From Rahnella inusitata (GTDB lineage: Bacteria; Pseudomonadota; Gammaproteobacteria; Enterobacterales; Enterobacteriaceae), in contig NZ_JYDE01000031.1 of assembly GCF_003263515.1 (NCBI RefSeq), positions 1 through 64,000 on the forward strand: a DNA stretch of 64,000 bases, read 5' to 3'. The notes beneath the pieces are model-generated. The model did not search any database, had not been told where the DNA came from, and was given only the letters and a program-made list of their open reading frames with translations. Made by a program: the position numbers and the translations under genes. Below, in pieces: positions 47,298 to 57,065 of this stretch. The stretch's first letter is position 1; each line of letters opens with the position of its first letter.

Positions 47298-47966
47298 CTA
47301 GCGCATTATCGTAAATGGCCCTCCTGTTTCCAGGGCTTTTTGATAAGCCGGGCGCGCCGTGACATTTGATAACCACGCATTCAGATGAGGATATTTACCC
47401 AGCCCGGCGCGCGCACTGATGGCTTCGACCGGGAAGCTCATCTGTATGTCAGCTGCGCTGAACTGATAACCGGCGAAATAAGGATGGGTGGCGAGATGTT
47501 GCTCGAGGTAATCCATGTGGGTCACCAGCTGCTTGTCGATGTAATTTTTCTGCACCCCCTGCCCGATAGCACCGGCCATCGGACGGATCAGCCACGGCAT
47601 CGGCGGCTTACCTAATCGGCCAAATATCAGCTTCATGACCAGCAGCGGCATTAGCGAACCTTCAGCATAATGCATCCAGTAACGGTATTGCTGGCGCTCG
47701 GCAAAGGCGGCCGGTTTGAGCAGCCCTTCGGCATCATAAACTTCCTGCAAGTATTCAATGATGGCGCCCGACTCGGCAAGGATCAGCCCGTTGTCTTCCA
47801 GGACCGGTGATTTTCCCAGAGGATGCACTTTTTTAAGTGAAGCGGGCGCCAGCATAGTGGATTTATCCCGCTGATAACGCTCAATTTCATAAGGGACGCT
47901 CACTTCTTCCAGCATCCACAGAATTCGCTGTGAACGTGAATTATCCAGATGATGCACTTTAATCAT
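47298..47966 (-). CDS. Glutathione S-transferase family protein
   Basis: Thioredoxin-like N-terminal domain and helical C-terminal domain, 222 residues. It starts IKVHHLDNSRSQRILWMLEEVSVPYEIERYQRD, with the glutathione-contacting KSPVLEDNGLILAESGAIIEYL; C-terminal HPYFAGYQFSAADIQMSFPVEA. The likely catalytic residue is the serine of NSRSQR. Substrate is unknown. It is divergent from the MHYT-GGDEF-EAL gene. Confidence 0.88.
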   Translation of the reverse strand: MIKVHHLDNSRSQRILWMLEEVSVPYEIERYQRDKSTMLAPASLKKVHPLGKSPVLEDNGLILAESGAIIEYLQEVYDAEGLLKPAAFAERQQYRYWMHYAEGSLMPLLVMKLIFGRLGKPPMPWLIRPMAGAIGQGVQKNYIDKQLVTHMDYLEQHLATHPYFAGYQFSAADIQMSFPVEAISARAGLGKYPHLNAWLSNVTARPAYQKALETGGPFTIMR

Positions 47967-48234
47967 AATTCTGTTCTATCCCGTGACGTTTAATTATTTG
48001 TTAACTATAGACAACAGTTTCGCTCTCTGTTTATCACGCTTTTAAAAACCACGCTGTTCGCAGGTGTAATTGTGTGGCTCTATATTTTTATTTGATTAAA
48101 TTCACTTACAGATTAATCTTAATTACACGAAAAACTCTCTCGTGACTTCATTCGCGTTTAATAACTCTACTGCGATTAATGCCGAATATAAAAATAGCCT
48201 GTCGTTTTTGACCCCTGCTTGTGTGGAGCCTTAC

Positions 48235-50328
48235 ATGTTTTCCAGTAATTACAACAATGTGCTGGTGATGTTTTCATTCATTGTTGCAATGCTTGCCTCT
48301 TATACCGCGCTGGATATGGCCGGTCGGGTCGCGACCACTCAGGGAAAGGCCTCCCGTCTCTGGTTAACCGGTGGCGCCATCGCCATGGGGATCGGTGTCT
48401 GGTCGATGCATTTCATCGGAATGCTGGCATTCAATTCTACCATATCAATGGGTTACGACCCTCTGATCACCTTGCTTTCTATGCTCATCGCCATTATCTC
48501 TTCCGCCTTTGCGCTGTGGCTGGTGTGCCTGCCACAGTTGCCGATGATGCGCTTACTGGCCGGTTCGTTGCTGATGGGCGGCGGGATTGCCGCGATGCAT
48601 TACACCGGTATGGCGGCGATGCGCATGATGCCCGCTATCGTATACAGCATACCGTGGGTGATGGTGTCTGTGCTGGTGGCCGTGGTGGCCTCGGGCGCGG
48701 CGCTGTGGATGGCGTTCCATTTGCGCCAGCAGTCGCCGAATGTGCGTTTGTTGCGCATCAGCGCGGCGGTGATCATGGGCACCGCAATTGTCGGAATGCA
48801 CTATATCGGCATGGCTGCGGCCAGTTTCCCGCCAATGAGCCACAGCATGGCGGAGTACAGCGGCGTGGATAACAACTGGCTGGCGTTGCTGGTCATTGTC
48901 GTGACGCTGGCGATACTGGCGATCACGCTGATTATCTCGGTGCTCGATGGCCGTATGCAGGCACGCACCTCGGTGCTGGCCTCTTCGCTGGCGCAGGCCA
49001 ACCGCGAGCTGACGCAACTGGCGCTGCACGACAATTTGACCAAACTGCCAAACCGTTTACTGCTTGAAGACCGCCTCGGTCAGGCGGTGCAGAAAGCGGT
49101 GCGCGAGGAATCTGAGTTTGCAGTGCTGTTTATCGATCTTGATGGTTTTAAAGCAGTGAACGACGCCTTTGGCCATCACATTGGCGATCAGTTGCTGATC
49201 TCGGTGACCGAACGCCTGCTCTCGCATGTCCGCGCATCGGATACGCTGGCGCGTCTGGGCGGTGACGAATTTGTCCTGCTGACCGAAATCACCGAGCCTA
49301 CCGATGCCTCGCAGCTGGCGGATAAACTGGTGCATCTGATTGCGCGACCGTTCTACGTTTCCCGCTATGAGCTGCTGGTCTCGGCCAGTATTGGTATCGC
49401 GGTGTATCCGGGCGATGGCGAGAACGAACGTGAGCTGATGCTCAATGCCGATGCGGCGATGTACCACACCAAAAACTCCGGGCGCAACGGCCACAGCTTC
49501 TTCCAGCCGTCGATGAACGCCAATGCACAGAACCAGCTACAGATGCTTAACGATCTGCGTCTGGCTATCGAACACCACGAGCTGCGCCTGCATTATCAGC
49601 CAAAATTTATCGCGCCTTACGGGCCGGTCAGCGGTTTCGAAGCCCTGCTACGCTGGGAGCGTGATGGGAAAACCCTTAGCCCGGACGTGTTCCTGCCGCT
49701 GGCGGAAAAAACCGGTCTGATTATTCCCATCGGCGAATGGGTTTTGAATGAAGCCTGCCGCCAGCTGCGTGAATGGCACCTCCAAGGTCACACCACCTGG
49801 ACGGTGGCCGTTAATCTTTCCGCGCTGCAATTTGAGCAGGCAAATCTGGTGGAGATGGTGATCGATACCGTGGAACGTCATCACATTCCACCGGCGATGC
49901 TGACGCTGGAAGTGACCGAAACCACCGCGATGCGCAACCCGGACGTCAGCGTGGCGATCCTCGAGCGTCTGACGCAGTTTGGCGTGAAGGCGTCGATTGA
50001 TGATTTCGGCACCGGCTATTCGAGCCTGCTGTACCTGAAACGTTTACCGGCCAGCGAGCTGAAAATCGACGGCGCCTTTATCAACGATCTGATTGCCGGA
50101 AGCGAAGACGCCAGCATTGTCTCGGCGATTATCGCCCTCGGCCAGACGCTGAATCTGAAAGTGGTGGCCGAAGGTGTGGAAACCACCCAGCAGCAGGATT
50201 TCCTGACCCAGCTGGGCTGTGACACCCTTCAGGGTTACCTGCTCGGACGCCCGATGACGCCTGAGCAAATCGCCCGGCACCCGGATTCGGCGTGGGAGCC
50301 GCAGCTGACCATTACGCAGCAACCCTGA
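48235..50328 (+). CDS. MHYT-GGDEF-EAL cyclic di-GMP protein
   Basis: Membrane sensor with both cyclic di-GMP synthesis and hydrolysis domains. The ATG at 48235 with GGAG upstream gives 697 residues and matches the usual start of MHYT proteins; a GTG at 48142 would add 31 residues but has no ribosome site. Seven-helix MHYT domain with three repeats (MHFIGM, MHYTGM, MHYIGM), which may bind a metal or gas. GGDEF is intact (RLGGDEFVLL) with an inhibitory RxxD site (RASD) five residues before it. EAL is intact (GFEALLRW, DDFGTGYSSLLYLKRL). Net activity cannot be told from sequence. The chemoreceptor gene converges 12 nt downstream. Confidence 0.92.
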   Translation: MFSSNYNNVLVMFSFIVAMLASYTALDMAGRVATTQGKASRLWLTGGAIAMGIGVWSMHFIGMLAFNSTISMGYDPLITLLSMLIAIISSAFALWLVCLPQLPMMRLLAGSLLMGGGIAAMHYTGMAAMRMMPAIVYSIPWVMVSVLVAVVASGAALWMAFHLRQQSPNVRLLRISAAVIMGTAIVGMHYIGMAAASFPPMSHSMAEYSGVDNNWLALLVIVVTLAILAITLIISVLDGRMQARTSVLASSLAQANRELTQLALHDNLTKLPNRLLLEDRLGQAVQKAVREESEFAVLFIDLDGFKAVNDAFGHHIGDQLLISVTERLLSHVRASDTLARLGGDEFVLLTEITEPTDASQLADKLVHLIARPFYVSRYELLVSASIGIAVYPGDGENERELMLNADAAMYHTKNSGRNGHSFFQPSMNANAQNQLQMLNDLRLAIEHHELRLHYQPKFIAPYGPVSGFEALLRWERDGKTLSPDVFLPLAEKTGLIIPIGEWVLNEACRQLREWHLQGHTTWTVAVNLSALQFEQANLVEMVIDTVERHHIPPAMLTLEVTETTAMRNPDVSVAILERLTQFGVKASIDDFGTGYSSLLYLKRLPASELKIDGAFINDLIAGSEDASIVSAIIALGQTLNLKVVAEGVETTQQQDFLTQLGCDTLQGYLLGRPMTPEQIARHPDSAWEPQLTITQQP

Positions 50329-50340
50329 AGCGCTTCTGAC

Positions 50341-51903
50341 TTATTCGACCGCCGTGCGGAAAAACCGCACGGCGTTGCGCAATTCGAGACTCTGTTCCGT
50401 CAGCGATTGCGCCGCCGCAGCGGCCTGTTCCACCAGCGCGGCGTTCTGCTGCGTCACCCTGTCCATCTGATCCACCGCAATCCCGACTTCATGAATGCCC
50501 GTGTGTTGCTCGGTGCTGGCGGTGGAAATCTCACTGACGATCCCTGCCACTTTATTCACTGAATTCACAATCTCGTTCATTGCCTGGCTGGCACGATCGG
50601 CCTGCTGCGACCCTTCGGCAATTTTTGTCACGGTGCCGTGGATCAGGTTTTTAATCTCCTTCGCCGCCTGCCCGCTTTTTTGCGCCAGCACGCGCACTTC
50701 GCTGGCGACCACCGCAAAGCCTTTGCCCTGAGTGCCCGCCCGCGCCGCTTCCACGGCGGCATTCAGCGCCAGAAGATTGGTCTGGAAGGCAATCCCTTCA
50801 ATCACGCTGATGATATTGATGATTTCTTTCGAACTGCCGGAAACGTCACGCATGTGTGCCTGCATCCCGCTGACGATCGACCCGCCCTGCGATGCCGTCT
50901 CAGACGTCGCATGCGCCAGCTGGCTGGCTTCTCGCGCGTTATCTGCATTCTGGCTGACCGTCGTCGTCAGGTTCTGCATGTTGGCGCTGGTCTGCACCAG
51001 CGACGCCGCCTGCTCTTCGGTGCGCTGCGATAAATCGATGTTGCCCTGCGCAATCTCGCTGGCGGCATGATTGATCGACTCGCTGCCGCTCATAATCTGA
51101 TGGATGGTCTGATTGAGCTGCTGATTCATGCTGCTCAGCGACGCCAGCAAACTGCTTGTATCGCCAGGGCGCAGGATAATGTCCGTCGCCAGATTCCCCG
51201 CCGCAATCTCCTGCATGATTGACGCCGCATATGCCGGTTCGCCGCCCAGTTGCCGGTTAAGATTTCGCGCCAGCAACAGCGCCATACCGAGAGACATCAG
51301 CAACGCCACAATCACCAGCACCAGAAAAAGCACGCTGGCGGCGTGATAATGACTGCGCGCCGAGGCAGCCGCCTGCTCGCTGTTGCTCACTTCGTCTTTG
51401 ACCAGCCGGGCCAAATCGGCCATCAGCTGCGTGCGGTATTTACGTGAGTTGTCACCGCTGATTTGCGTGGCCTGCGCAATATCATTGCGCGCCATCGCTT
51501 CAATGACCTGATCGTTAGCCAGCGAAAACTGCTCAAAGTTAGCGACGATTTGCTTAAACAGCGCCGACTGACTGCCGCCGCTGTTCAGGTTGCGGTAAGC
51601 ATTTTCAGCGGCTTTAAAGTTCTCTACCGCCTGCATGATTTCTACCCGATGGCCGTCGCGCGGCGCACCCTGCGGGGAGGCAATGTATTGCACCTGTTGC
51701 AGGCGCAGCTCGGCCAGCGTGCCGCGCATCACCAGCGGGTACTGCACGCCCGGCAAACGGTAAGCCCGGTAGTCTTCAATTTGCTGATTAATGTTCTTCA
51801 ACTGCCAGGCGGAGGTAGCCGCCATTACCAGCATCAGGGAAAGTACGAGCGCAAACGCTCCCAGGAGACGGTTAAGAATAGAAAGCTTGGTCAATTTGTT
51901 CAT
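50341..51903 (-). CDS. Methyl-accepting chemotaxis protein
   Basis: Transmembrane chemoreceptor, 520 residues: membrane helix 1 (about 12-33), a four-helix-bundle-type periplasmic domain, helix 2 (about 188-212), HAMP, then a signalling domain with the hairpin tip [41 protein letters not shown]. The C-terminus FRTAVE lacks the NWETF-type CheR/CheB tether, so it would depend on other receptors for efficient methylation. The ligand is unknown. Confidence 0.93.
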   Translation of the reverse strand: MNKLTKLSILNRLLGAFALVLSLMLVMAATSAWQLKNINQQIEDYRAYRLPGVQYPLVMRGTLAELRLQQVQYIASPQGAPRDGHRVEIMQAVENFKAAENAYRNLNSGGSQSALFKQIVANFEQFSLANDQVIEAMARNDIAQATQISGDNSRKYRTQLMADLARLVKDEVSNSEQAAASARSHYHAASVLFLVLVIVALLMSLGMALLLARNLNRQLGGEPAYAASIMQEIAAGNLATDIILRPGDTSSLLASLSSMNQQLNQTIHQIMSGSESINHAASEIAQGNIDLSQRTEEQAASLVQTSANMQNLTTTVSQNADNAREASQLAHATSETASQGGSIVSGMQAHMRDVSGSSKEIINIISVIEGIAFQTNLLALNAAVEAARAGTQGKGFAVVASEVRVLAQKSGQAAKEIKNLIHGTVTKIAEGSQQADRASQAMNEIVNSVNKVAGIVSEISTASTEQHTGIHEVGIAVDQMDRVTQQNAALVEQAAAAAQSLTEQSLELRNAVRFFRTAVE

Positions 51904-52136
51904 CAGGACACAACAAGGTGAGTGACGGGAATCAGAGATAACGGCAGCGCGGAGGGGAACTTTATGGTGAAATGAAACAATATTTCATTTTGTTAAATTC
52001 AATTATTTATCCTGTAATCAGCCGGTTACTGGACGAATTCAGGATGTTACTTAACGTCAGTAAAGAGGGATGGCAATCGCATTTTCCGCTGTGCCCCCGA
52101 AAATAACCGGGAGCGCAGTTAAGCAAAAATAAAGCC

Positions 52137-52937
52137 TCAGCGCGGCTCGAAATCAGGCCATAACGGTTCTGTCGCTGCCATCAGGGAAGGTGTTCCGGTG
52201 GCGACCGCCATATGGCGATAATTTTCGTTTCCCGCGGTGCCGGTAAAGCGGACGACGGTTTGTAAACCGGCTTCCTGACACAGCACCGCGCCACCGGCAA
52301 TATCCCACAGCGTGGTGCGCCGTTGCAGGTGACCGTCGATAATTCCTTTCGCGGCGAACACCATGCCGATGGTGGTGCAACGATAGCAATGCACCGACCA
52401 CTCAGCCGCACGCAGGCCGCGATAAAACGCCGAGGCTTCATCCAGCTTGTCATCCGAACTGTCGCCCAGTGAGACAATTTGTACATCGCCGAAACGGTCA
52501 TCACGGCGGAAAGGTTTGCCATTGTGGAAGATGCCTTTACCGGATTCTGCGGCCAATAACTCGTTCAGCACTGGCAGGGCCACCACGCCGATCACCGGCT
52601 TCTTGTTCTCCACCAGCCCCAAAGACACGCCCCACAGCGGCGAACCGCGCAGGAAATTCGACGTGCCGTCAATCGGGTCGATCACCCAACAGGCCGCATC
52701 CGTCAGCACGCCGCCCATCTCCTCGCCGATGACGGCATCCTGCGGGAAATGCTCAGCCAGCTGCGCACGGATAAACTGCTCTACCGCCACATCGGCCTCC
52801 GACACAAAATCCTGCGTGCGTTTACTGCTGACTTCGATGCTGTCACGGCGGTTAAAAAATCCCAACGCCAGTTCAGCGGCCTGAGCCGCAATATGGCTGG
52901 CTTTCGCCAGACGCGCCGACATCGTGGTATTGCTCAT
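52137..52937 (-). CDS. Inositol monophosphatase family protein
   Basis: Magnesium-dependent phosphatase fold, 266 residues from the ATG at 52937. Metal-binding motifs are complete: EEMGG (GEE), WVIDPIDGTSNFLRG (DPIDGT) and LWDIAGGAVLCQEAG (WD). It is not SuhB, which is closer to E. coli in sequence; the substrate could be an inositol, histidinol or nucleotide phosphate. Monocistronic as far as can be seen. Confidence 0.85.
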   Translation of the reverse strand: MSNTTMSARLAKASHIAAQAAELALGFFNRRDSIEVSSKRTQDFVSEADVAVEQFIRAQLAEHFPQDAVIGEEMGGVLTDAACWVIDPIDGTSNFLRGSPLWGVSLGLVENKKPVIGVVALPVLNELLAAESGKGIFHNGKPFRRDDRFGDVQIVSLGDSSDDKLDEASAFYRGLRAAEWSVHCYRCTTIGMVFAAKGIIDGHLQRRTTLWDIAGGAVLCQEAGLQTVVRFTGTAGNENYRHMAVATGTPSLMAATEPLWPDFEPR

Positions 52938-53119
52938 TATCAATCCTGATTTATAGTCTGAAGGGAAAGTCGCTCTCATAGAATGTACCTGATTTTATCT
53001 GGAGAGGATGAAGGCAGGATGACAAACGGCGTGATAATCATTTTCTGAAGGCTTGCCAAGACAGCCTAAAAACCTCTATATCTTTTTGCTTAACGTTTCT
53101 GATTCCCCCGGAGAATGCC

Positions 53120-53752
53120 ATGCCCGATGCCGCCCATTTGCTGCCCTTTTTACTGATTTGCGTCGGGCTGGTGCTCACGCCCGGACCGAATATGATTTAC
53201 CTGATCTCGCGTTCGCTGTGTCAGGGCCCGAAAGCAGGTCTTATCTCGCTCGGCGGCGTAGTGGTCGGTTTTTTGTTTTACATGGTGTTTTCAGCGCTGG
53301 GCATCACCGCATTGCTGATGGCAGTGCCGTTCGCCTATGATGCGCTGCGGATTTGTGGCGCGGCATACCTGCTGTATATGGCGTGGAATGCAGTAAAACC
53401 CGGCGGCCGCTCGCCGTTTCAGGTGAAAGATTTACCGCGAGACAGCAACAAAAAGCTGTTCACCATGGGGCTGGTGACCAATCTGCTGAACCCGAAAGCC
53501 GCAGTGTTGTACCTGTCGTTGCTGCCGCAATTTATTGTGCCGTCACAAGGGCATGTGCTGATGCAGTCACTGGTGCTGGGCGGTTCGCAAATCATGGTCA
53601 GCTTTACGTTTAATGCGCTGATCGCGGTTTCAGCGGGCTATATCGCGGCATTTCTGGCCGGGCGTCCTTTGTGGATGGTCATTCAGCGCTGGCTGATGGG
53701 CGCCGTGCTCGGCGGGCTGGCGGTGAAAATGCTTACCGAAGGCCGTAAGTAA
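53120..53752 (+). CDS. LysE/RhtB-family amino-acid exporter
   Basis: Six-helix inner-membrane exporter, 210 residues. Family landmarks: LLICVGLVLTPGPNMIYLISRSLCQGPKAGLISLGGVVVG and GLVTNLLNPKAAVLYLSLLPQFI. Substrate unknown (homoserine, threonine, leucine or similar). An imperfect hairpin follows near 53764-53800 without a clear T-run. Confidence 0.9.
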   Translation: MPDAAHLLPFLLICVGLVLTPGPNMIYLISRSLCQGPKAGLISLGGVVVGFLFYMVFSALGITALLMAVPFAYDALRICGAAYLLYMAWNAVKPGGRSPFQVKDLPRDSNKKLFTMGLVTNLLNPKAAVLYLSLLPQFIVPSQGHVLMQSLVLGGSQIMVSFTFNALIAVSAGYIAAFLAGRPLWMVIQRWLMGAVLGGLAVKMLTEGRK

Positions 53753-53863
53753 CCTGCTCTTTTGCGACAGTGCTGTTTCTAAAAGCGGCATTGTCGCCGG
53801 TCATATTCATCACGCCCTTAACGCTATATAATCCTCTGCATAACGAAACCAGAGGATTTCCCC

Positions 53864-54937
53864 GTGCGCGCTTTTTCATCCACTGTTCTACTCGGACTCG
53901 TTCTGAGCCTTGCTTCGCATTCCGCTCTCGCTTCCCGCCAGATAACCGACCAGTTGGGTCGTCAGGTCACCATCCCCGATCACGTCGATCGCGTGGTCGT
54001 GCTGCAACATCAGACCCTTAATTTGCTGGTGCAACTGGACGCCACGAAAGACATCGTCGGCGTGCTCAATAACTGGCAGCAGCAGCTCGGCAGCGGCTAC
54101 GTGCGTCTCGCGCCGTCTCTGGTGAAAACGCCGGTGGTGGGCGACCTGACCAGCGTAAATCTGGAAAGCGTGGTGGCTTTGCATCCGCAGGTGGTGTTCG
54201 TTACCAACTATGCGCCGCAGGAAATGATCGACCAGATTAGCCAGACCGGCATCGCCGTGGTGGCGGTTTCATTGCGGGACGATCCGAAGGGCGAAGAACA
54301 CAAAATGAACCCGGCGTTGCCGGATGAGGACAAAGCTTATACCGAAGGACTGAAGAAGGGCATTCAGTTGATTGGTGAGGTGGTGAACCGCCAGAAACAG
54401 GCGCAGGCATTGATCGACTATACTTTTTCACAGCGCCAGTTAACCGGCGAACGGCTGAAAGCCATTCCGGCTGACCAGCGCATCCGCACGTACATGGCCA
54501 ATCCTGACCTGACCACCTACGGTTCCGGAAAATATACCGGGCTGATGATGGCGCGTGCGGGGGCGATGAACGTGGCCGCCGCGACGGTGAAAGGCTACAA
54601 ACAGGTGTCGCTGGAACAGGTGATCGCCTGGGATCCACAGGTGATCTTCGTACAGGACAGGTATCCGGAAGTGGTCGGACAGATAGTCAGCGACCCAAAC
54701 TGGCAAAGCATTGACGCGGTGAAAAACCATCGTGTGTACCTGATGCCTGAATACGCCAAGGCCTGGGGCTATCCAATGCCTGAAGCGATGGCGATCGGTG
54801 AATTGTGGATGGCGAAAAAACTCTATCCACAAAAATTCACCGACATCGACATGCAAAAGCAGGCGGATGCCTACTATCAGCGTTTCTACCGGACGGATTT
54901 CAAACCCGCCGCAGAAGCCCCGCACGCCGGGAAATAA
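53864..54937 (+). CDS. Iron-siderophore/metal-type substrate-binding protein
   Basis: Periplasmic binding protein of the FecB/TroA (cluster A-II) class, 357 residues, with signal peptide AFSSTVLLGLVLSLASHSALA (cleavage near residue 23). Family landmarks: ITDQLGRQVTIPDHVDRVVVL, NLESVVALHPQVVFVTNY, YGSGKYTGLMMARAGAMNVAA, ISLEQVIAWDPQVIFVQD-type block and AWGYPMPEAMAIGELWMAKKLYPQKF. No permease, ATPase or TonB receptor gene is adjacent. The next gene encodes a second, unrelated binding-protein fold. Confidence 0.86.
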   Translation: MRAFSSTVLLGLVLSLASHSALASRQITDQLGRQVTIPDHVDRVVVLQHQTLNLLVQLDATKDIVGVLNNWQQQLGSGYVRLAPSLVKTPVVGDLTSVNLESVVALHPQVVFVTNYAPQEMIDQISQTGIAVVAVSLRDDPKGEEHKMNPALPDEDKAYTEGLKKGIQLIGEVVNRQKQAQALIDYTFSQRQLTGERLKAIPADQRIRTYMANPDLTTYGSGKYTGLMMARAGAMNVAAATVKGYKQVSLEQVIAWDPQVIFVQDRYPEVVGQIVSDPNWQSIDAVKNHRVYLMPEYAKAWGYPMPEAMAIGELWMAKKLYPQKFTDIDMQKQADAYYQRFYRTDFKPAAEAPHAGK

Positions 54938-54989
54938 TCGTCTTCTCCGGCATCGCGCTTATTTTCAAGCAATGTGACAAGGAGATCTG

Positions 54990-55730
54990 ATGACCAAAGC
55001 GATCAAAGTGCTCGCCGCAGGCAGCCTGCGACGGGCGTGGGCGCCCCTGTGTGAGGCGTTCCTGGCACAAACCGGCATCAAAGTGGTGACGGAATTTGGC
55101 CCCGCCGGGCTGCTGCGTGAGCGAATCGAAAAAGGGGAAAAAACGGATTTATTCGCCTCGGCTAACACCACGCATCCGCTGGCGTTGCAGCAGCACGGTA
55201 AAGCGCTGAGCGTGGAGACTTTCTGCGGCAACAGTCTGTGTGTGACGGCGCGTAAAGGGCCGGATCTGGAGAAGCTGAACTGGCTGAGCGTACTGCTGGA
55301 TCCGCGCTTTCGCCTCGCGACATCGACGCCGCTGAGCGATCCGTCCGGCGATTACACCTGGAAGATGTTCGAGCAGATCGAACGCCGCCACCCGGATGCC
55401 GGTGCGATACTGCGCAATAAAGCCTTACGACTGGTGGGCGGTGAGAACTCGGCGAAAGTGCCGGAGGGGAAACTGGCGGCAGAATGGCTGATTTGCACCG
55501 GGCAGGCCGACGTGTTTATCGGCTACACCAGTTACGCCACCCTGCTGCGGGAAAACGATGAGCTGGAGGTCTTTAATATTCCTGCGGATTATAACGTGCG
55601 CGCCAGCTATGCGCTTGCCACCTGTACCGGGAAAGCGAAACCGCTGGCGGATTTCATCCTTTCAGAAACCGGGCAGCATATTTTGCAGAACGCCGGTTTT
55701 TGCGGGAAACATGCGGTGATGCCTGACTGA
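54990..55730 (+). CDS. ModA-like substrate-binding protein without signal peptide
   Basis: 246 residues of the molybdate/tungstate-type periplasmic-binding fold: IKVLAAGSLRRAWAPLCEAFLAQTGIKVVTEFGPAGLLRERIEKGEKTDLFASAN is the typical start of the mature protein (AASL, GSSG-like and DVFASA positions). The start codon at 54990 has AAGGAG-type sequence upstream (ACAAGGAGATCTG) and leads directly into the first strand, so there is no export signal. It follows the metal-type binding protein by 52 nt on the same strand and ends 5 nt from the converging RIO kinase gene. It may be a cytosolic sensor or depend on an unusual export route. Confidence 0.8.
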   Translation: MTKAIKVLAAGSLRRAWAPLCEAFLAQTGIKVVTEFGPAGLLRERIEKGEKTDLFASANTTHPLALQQHGKALSVETFCGNSLCVTARKGPDLEKLNWLSVLLDPRFRLATSTPLSDPSGDYTWKMFEQIERRHPDAGAILRNKALRLVGGENSAKVPEGKLAAEWLICTGQADVFIGYTSYATLLRENDELEVFNIPADYNVRASYALATCTGKAKPLADFILSETGQHILQNAGFCGKHAVMPD

Positions 55731-55735
55731 GCAAC

Positions 55736-56590
55736 TCAGTCGAAATCTCTTTCCTTCATTGCCCGCTGACGATCGTAAAACTCATCTTCGGCGGCAATGA
55801 TTTCATCGAGCAGTGAATCTACATCGGCTTTATGCGTATCTTCTGCGAACTCACCGGTCAGAATGGTTTGCGGCGTCAGTTTGCCATCTTCATACAATGC
55901 CCAGATTTCTTTCGCAAAACGCGTGGTCGCCAGCTGCGGTGCAAAGCGGCTGTAGTATTCGGTCATGTTATTCACATCGCGCTCAAACATGGATTCGGCA
56001 TGGTTATTGGCTGCCGCATCCACTGCCTGCGGCAAGTCGATAATCACTGGCCCTTCGGCATCCATCAGCACGTTAAATTCTGATAAATCGCCGTGAACGA
56101 TACCGGCGCACAACATACGCACGATGTTGCGGATCATCGTCTCGAAATCCGCGACGGCTTCCTCTTCTGTCAGGATCACATCGCTCAGACGCGGCGCAAC
56201 GACACCATCGCCATCGGTGATGAGTTCCATCAGCAGCACGCCGTCGAGGCAGATATAGGGCTGCGGAACGCGCACGCCGGCATTTGCCAGACGAAACAGC
56301 GCATCGACTTCCGCCGTCTGCCAGGATTCTTCCTGCTGCTTACGGCCAAACTTCGAGCCTTTTTGCATCGCACGCGCGTTGCGGCTGTTACGGACTTTTC
56401 GGCCTTCCTGATACTGCACAGCCTGCTTAAAGCTGCGCTGCGTCGCTTCCTTATAAACCTTGGCGCAACGGATCTCTTCACCGCATAAAACAGTGTAAAC
56501 GTCGGCTTCTTTGCCACTTTTCAGTCGACGGACCACATCGTCTATCAGGCCGTCATCCACCAGAGGTTGGATTCTATTTGGGATTTTCAT
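55736..56590 (-). CDS. RIO1-family serine kinase (PA4780 type)
   Basis: Atypical protein kinase, 284 residues. ATP-binding lysine Lys44 (CAKVYKEATQRSFK), catalytic loop His166-Gly-Asp168-Leu-Ser-Glu-Phe-Asn173 and metal-binding Asp185 (IIDLPQAVD). Bacterial members of this family are widespread in proteobacteria with poorly known substrates, perhaps ribosome-linked by analogy with eukaryotic RIO kinases. Confidence 0.9.
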   Translation of the reverse strand: MKIPNRIQPLVDDGLIDDVVRRLKSGKEADVYTVLCGEEIRCAKVYKEATQRSFKQAVQYQEGRKVRNSRNARAMQKGSKFGRKQQEESWQTAEVDALFRLANAGVRVPQPYICLDGVLLMELITDGDGVVAPRLSDVILTEEEAVADFETMIRNIVRMLCAGIVHGDLSEFNVLMDAEGPVIIDLPQAVDAAANNHAESMFERDVNNMTEYYSRFAPQLATTRFAKEIWALYEDGKLTPQTILTGEFAEDTHKADVDSLLDEIIAAEDEFYDRQRAMKERDFD

Positions 56591-57065
56591 GCAGCCTTGT
56601 ACCTTATTTCAGCGCGTGAGGGAATGACCTGCGCAATATTCCCTGCATTACACACCAGACACGCCGTTCGCGTCATCCTCGTTATCGCTATAGACCGGTC
56701 AAAAGACAGACCCCCTAAACACCACTAGTTTAACGTAGTGACAGCATGGTGGATACTTTCTGCACGTATCTTCTCACTTTTACCTGCAAAAAAATGTCGT
56801 CCGCGCTTAGGCTTTCCTCATCGAGAGATTACGGTGTAATTTGACTTAAATGATGATTTATTATTCCATCACCGTTTAATTAAAATGTTTCCCCGTGTAA
56901 GTAAGAAATGCCAGTTATTTAATTTTTTAATAAAAATGAACTTTTCCAAATCTTTAAGCTTTTCGTGCTGTTGAGCTACCGTTTAATAAGCGCAAAAAAC
57001 GGTATACGTTCCGTTTATCATGCCGGTGGTACTGTCGCAGGACTTTCCCGCTGCAGGTCTTAAAG
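56591..57065. other. AT-rich spacer, no gene seen
   Basis: 475 bp between the divergently oriented RIO kinase and reductase genes; no credible frame. CACTA/TAGTG with an 8-bp centre occurs near 56730. Promoters of both genes should lie here. The right half (56820-57000) is clearly AT-rich. Confidence 0.5.

Noticed and set aside
48142-48234. GTG start extending the MHYT protein by 31 residues
   Set aside because: No Shine-Dalgarno; the ATG at 48235 has GGAG and matches the usual family start.
54828-54840. DnaA-box-like TATCCACA
   Set aside because: A single copy inside a conserved coding region; not evidence of an origin.
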